From: Pseudolabrys sp.
Lineage (GTDB): Bacteria; Pseudomonadota; Alphaproteobacteria; Rhizobiales; Xanthobacteraceae
Direction: 5' to 3'
Length of the DNA stretch: 64,000 nt
NCBI GenBank assembly: GCA_019689975.1
Contig: JADGGK010000003.1
Location: forward strand, 1 to 64,000
Both the position numbers and the translations under genes were made by a program. Below, piece after piece: positions 61,946 to 64,000 of the stretch. The notes beneath the pieces were generated by a model, which saw nothing but the letters and a program-made list of their open reading frames with translations, was not told the DNA's origin and searched no databases. Every line of letters begins with the position of its first letter. The stretch's first letter is position 1.

Positions 61946-62608
61946 ATGCATCCGGTGCTGCGACTCTATGAAGACGTGTTGTCGAATGCCGATAATGTCG
62001 AGCTTCGCTTGCCGGCGCTTCCGCGTTTCATCTTCGTGGTTCACGGCGCGGCCACAATTGACGGCAGGCCGTTCGGTTCCGGTGAGGCCTGGCAGGGCGA
62101 ACACGCCGTCGTGCTTAAACCCGGTCCGCAGGGGGTCACCTGCTGGAGATGGGAGTTGACGCGCGGCGACCATGGCAGCACGACGGCCAACGCACCCGGA
62201 ATGACGACGCGCGCGAAGCTCTCCGCCTTCCTCGAGACCTTGCCAAAGGGCGCATTGCTGATGCGCGGCGACAGCGTCGCCTTCCCGCCGGGAGGCTGTG
62301 CCTATGCGCATGTGCACCAGGGGCCAGGCATTCGCTGCCTGATCGAAGGCGGCATCCGCATCGATACGCGCGGGTGCTCGACCTCCTATGGGCCGGGCGG
62401 CGCATGGTATGAGCCAGGTCCGGAGCCGGTCTTCGCCCAAGCCGCGGACGACAGGCCGAGCCGATTTATCCGCGTGATGATTCTGCCGCGCACGCTTCTC
62501 GGTCAAAGCTCCATCCGCTACGTCAACGACGCCGACAAGGCGAAGCCGCGATTGCAGCAATATAAGATTTATGCCGACGCGGCGATTTCCTTCGAGCTGA
62601 AGAAGTGA
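61946..62608 (+). CDS. cupin-like protein of unknown function
   Basis: 220 residues in two beta-rich halves resembling cupin barrels: RFIFVVHGAATIDGRPFGSGEAWQGEHAVVLKPGPQG and FPPGGCAYAHVHQGPGIRCLIEGGIRIDT. HVHQGPG fits the metal-binding His region of cupin motif 1. No exact family recognised. Its stop overlaps the GTG start of the phosphotransferase (GTGA), so the two are coupled. Confidence 0.8.
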   Translation: MHPVLRLYEDVLSNADNVELRLPALPRFIFVVHGAATIDGRPFGSGEAWQGEHAVVLKPGPQGVTCWRWELTRGDHGSTTANAPGMTTRAKLSAFLETLPKGALLMRGDSVAFPPGGCAYAHVHQGPGIRCLIEGGIRIDTRGCSTSYGPGGAWYEPGPEPVFAQAADDRPSRFIRVMILPRTLLGQSSIRYVNDADKAKPRLQQYKIYADAAISFELKK

Positions 62609-63696
62609 GCATCGATCGCCAGCAGGCTTTTTCCGGTACCAAAGACGTCGCCGTGTCGCTGAGGTTCGACGCCGGGCGGCTGTCGGACTATCTCGCCGCG
62701 CGCGTGGCAAACTTTGCCGGACCACTGACCGTCAGGCAATTCAAGGGCGGGCAGTCGAATCCGACCTATCTGCTGGAAACGCCGACGCGACGCTACGTGC
62801 TGCGACGTAAACCGCCGGGCAAGCTCTTGCCCTCGGCGCACGCGGTCGACCGCGAATACCGCGTCATGCGCGCGCTTTATGCTCAAGGTTTTCCCGTTGC
62901 CGAACCGATTCTCTATTGTGCCGACGAGAGTGTCGTCGGCACCGCGTTCTATGTCATGAGTTTCGTCGCGGGCCGCGTATTCTGGGAGCCGTGGATGCCA
63001 GGGGCGCGCGCGGAGGAGCGTACCGCCGTCTATGACGCGATGAACGCGACGATCGCACGGCTGCACAGTTACGATCCGGCCGCAATCGGCCTTGCCGACT
63101 TCGGCAAAGGAGAAAACTATGTCGCGCGCCAAGTGGCGCGCTGGTCGACGCAGTATCGTGCCTCCGAGACCGAAGTGATCGAAGAGATGGAGCGACTGAT
63201 CGAGTGGCTGCCGCGCCGCCTCCCGCCTCCGGGCCCGACGCGATTGGTGCACGGAGATTACCGCCTGGATAATCTGATCGTGGCGCAAGACGCGCCGGTG
63301 GTCGCGGCCGTGCTCGACTGGGAACTATCCACGCTCGGCGATCCGCTTGCCGACTTCACTTATCATCTCATGGCCTGGCACATGCCGCGATCGGAAAGCG
63401 CCGCGGGTACGGCAAGCCTTCACGGACACAACCTGAAGGCGCTCGGCATCCCGTCGATGGAGGACTATATCGCGGCCTATGCGGCCCGCACCGGCCTCGA
63501 TCCAAGACCGCATCTTCCCGTCTATCTTGCCTATAATTTCTTTCGCATCGCCGCGATCCTCCAAGGCATCGTCGGACGCGTGCGCGACGGCACGGCGACA
63601 TCGGAATTTGCTCCGACCAAGGCCGAAATGGTGCGACCGCTGGCGCAAAAAGCCTGGGAATTTGCTCTCGAGGCCGACCGCGCCGGGGGGCGGTAA
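62605..63696 (+). CDS. phosphotransferase family protein (APH fold, ACAD10-like)
   Basis: 363 residues, aminoglycoside-phosphotransferase/choline-kinase fold. FKGGQSNPTYLLETPTRRYVLRRKPPGKLLPSAHAVDREYRVMRAL (nucleotide site), HGDYRLDNLI (catalytic loop Asp) and LDWELSTLGDPLADF (metal Asp). This subgroup is usually linked to acyl-CoA metabolism, sometimes phosphorylating 4-hydroxy fatty acyl-CoA; here no acyl-CoA gene is beside it, so substrate remains open. GTG start overlaps the cupin gene. Confidence 0.9.
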   Translation: MSIDRQQAFSGTKDVAVSLRFDAGRLSDYLAARVANFAGPLTVRQFKGGQSNPTYLLETPTRRYVLRRKPPGKLLPSAHAVDREYRVMRALYAQGFPVAEPILYCADESVVGTAFYVMSFVAGRVFWEPWMPGARAEERTAVYDAMNATIARLHSYDPAAIGLADFGKGENYVARQVARWSTQYRASETEVIEEMERLIEWLPRRLPPPGPTRLVHGDYRLDNLIVAQDAPVVAAVLDWELSTLGDPLADFTYHLMAWHMPRSESAAGTASLHGHNLKALGIPSMEDYIAAYAARTGLDPRPHLPVYLAYNFFRIAAILQGIVGRVRDGTATSEFAPTKAEMVRPLAQKAWEFALEADRAGGR

Positions 63697-64000
63697 ACGA
63701 AACCCTGCCAAGACTCAACAAATTTTCGGTTTTCCATGAACCGTTGATGGGGAGTCGGCCGCTACCCTGTCATGCCTGTTTTCCGGCCATGGAGCGGTAT
63801 CCGTGGGTCTTGCGGTCCAGAGCATACGGCCGACATCCGCGACGGCGACCAGATCACGGCCGCCGCAAACCGCGGGCGACCGCGATCGCGACGCAACCGC
63901 GGACGGCACAACTCGGACCCCGCAAACCGGGCCCGGCAAGCTGGTCGATCGCAGGGCCTAGGCAACGCCGGCCATCAGCGGCGCGTCAGGAAGAAGTTTT
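63697..64000. other. terminal region, no gene seen
   Basis: 304 bases to the window edge. Track ORFs here are Arg-rich shadows. Any gene would extend beyond the edge. Confidence 0.4.

Noticed and set aside
60551-62725. 724-residue minus-strand ORF
   Set aside because: Antisense to purD and the cupin-like gene; composition is typical of a shadow frame.

Overview
The window is a high-GC chromosomal segment from an alphaproteobacterium, almost certainly of the order Hyphomicrobiales and probably near the Nitrobacteraceae/Xanthobacteraceae. The evidence is the gene order of the cell-wall/division (dcw) cluster, lpxC next to ftsZ, the block pmbA - inositol-phosphatase family - DUF4170 - acyltransferase - waaA - lpxK - DUF2093 - xseA - purD, and small families such as DUF930, DUF6101 and DUF4170 that are typical of that order. 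The organism is Gram-negative (LPS genes, BamD) with meso-diaminopimelate peptidoglycan (MurE carries DNPR). No phage, transposase, CRISPR array or tRNA was seen.

Layout. 1-7.7 kb: DUF930 protein, two tandem glycine-zipper/tyrosine-rich secreted paralogues, a lytic transglycosylase, the ribosome-associated ABC-F ATPase EttA, a D-2-hydroxyacid dehydrogenase and the outer-membrane assembly lipoprotein BamD. 8-35.5 kb, nearly all on the minus strand: the dcw cluster, read from the right as mraZ-rsmH-ftsL-ftsI-murE-murF-mraY-murD-ftsW-murG-murC-murB-ddl, then ftsQ-ftsA-ftsZ-lpxC. The cluster is split between ddl and ftsQ by about 6 kb holding two Hsp20 chaperones, an SPW membrane protein, CbpA, its modulator CbpM, an extra FtsH protease and a cold-shock protein. 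This resembles the content of transmissible heat-resistance/protein-quality-control loci, here embedded in the division cluster with its own heat-shock-type promoter and a probable RNA thermometer. mraZ is preceded by a promoter overlapping three TGGG repeats, the known MraZ binding pattern.

35.7-43.4 kb: PRC-barrel protein, cytoplasmic-type amidase with a peptidoglycan-binding tail, LysR regulator, RNase P RNA (rnpB, absent from the ORF track), EamA transporter, an exported carboxymuconolactone-decarboxylase/AhpD-like protein with a SnoaL-like partner, and a three-domain protein joining an alpha/beta hydrolase, a degenerate class III cyclase domain and a LuxR DNA-binding domain. 44-51.5 kb: a fused hydantoinase A/B (5-oxoprolinase type), then an EmrB/EmrA drug-efflux pair divergent from a TetR regulator with two identical 19-bp operators between them.

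51.6-64 kb: a secreted small protein, DUF6101, then the PmbA/lipid A-Kdo block (IMPase family, DUF4170, DUF374 acyltransferase, WaaA, LpxK), DUF2093 and XseA on the opposite strand, PurD, a cupin-like protein and an APH-type phosphotransferase. Most genes therefore serve the envelope: peptidoglycan precursor synthesis and septation, lipid A and Kdo addition, outer-membrane assembly, and stress handling.
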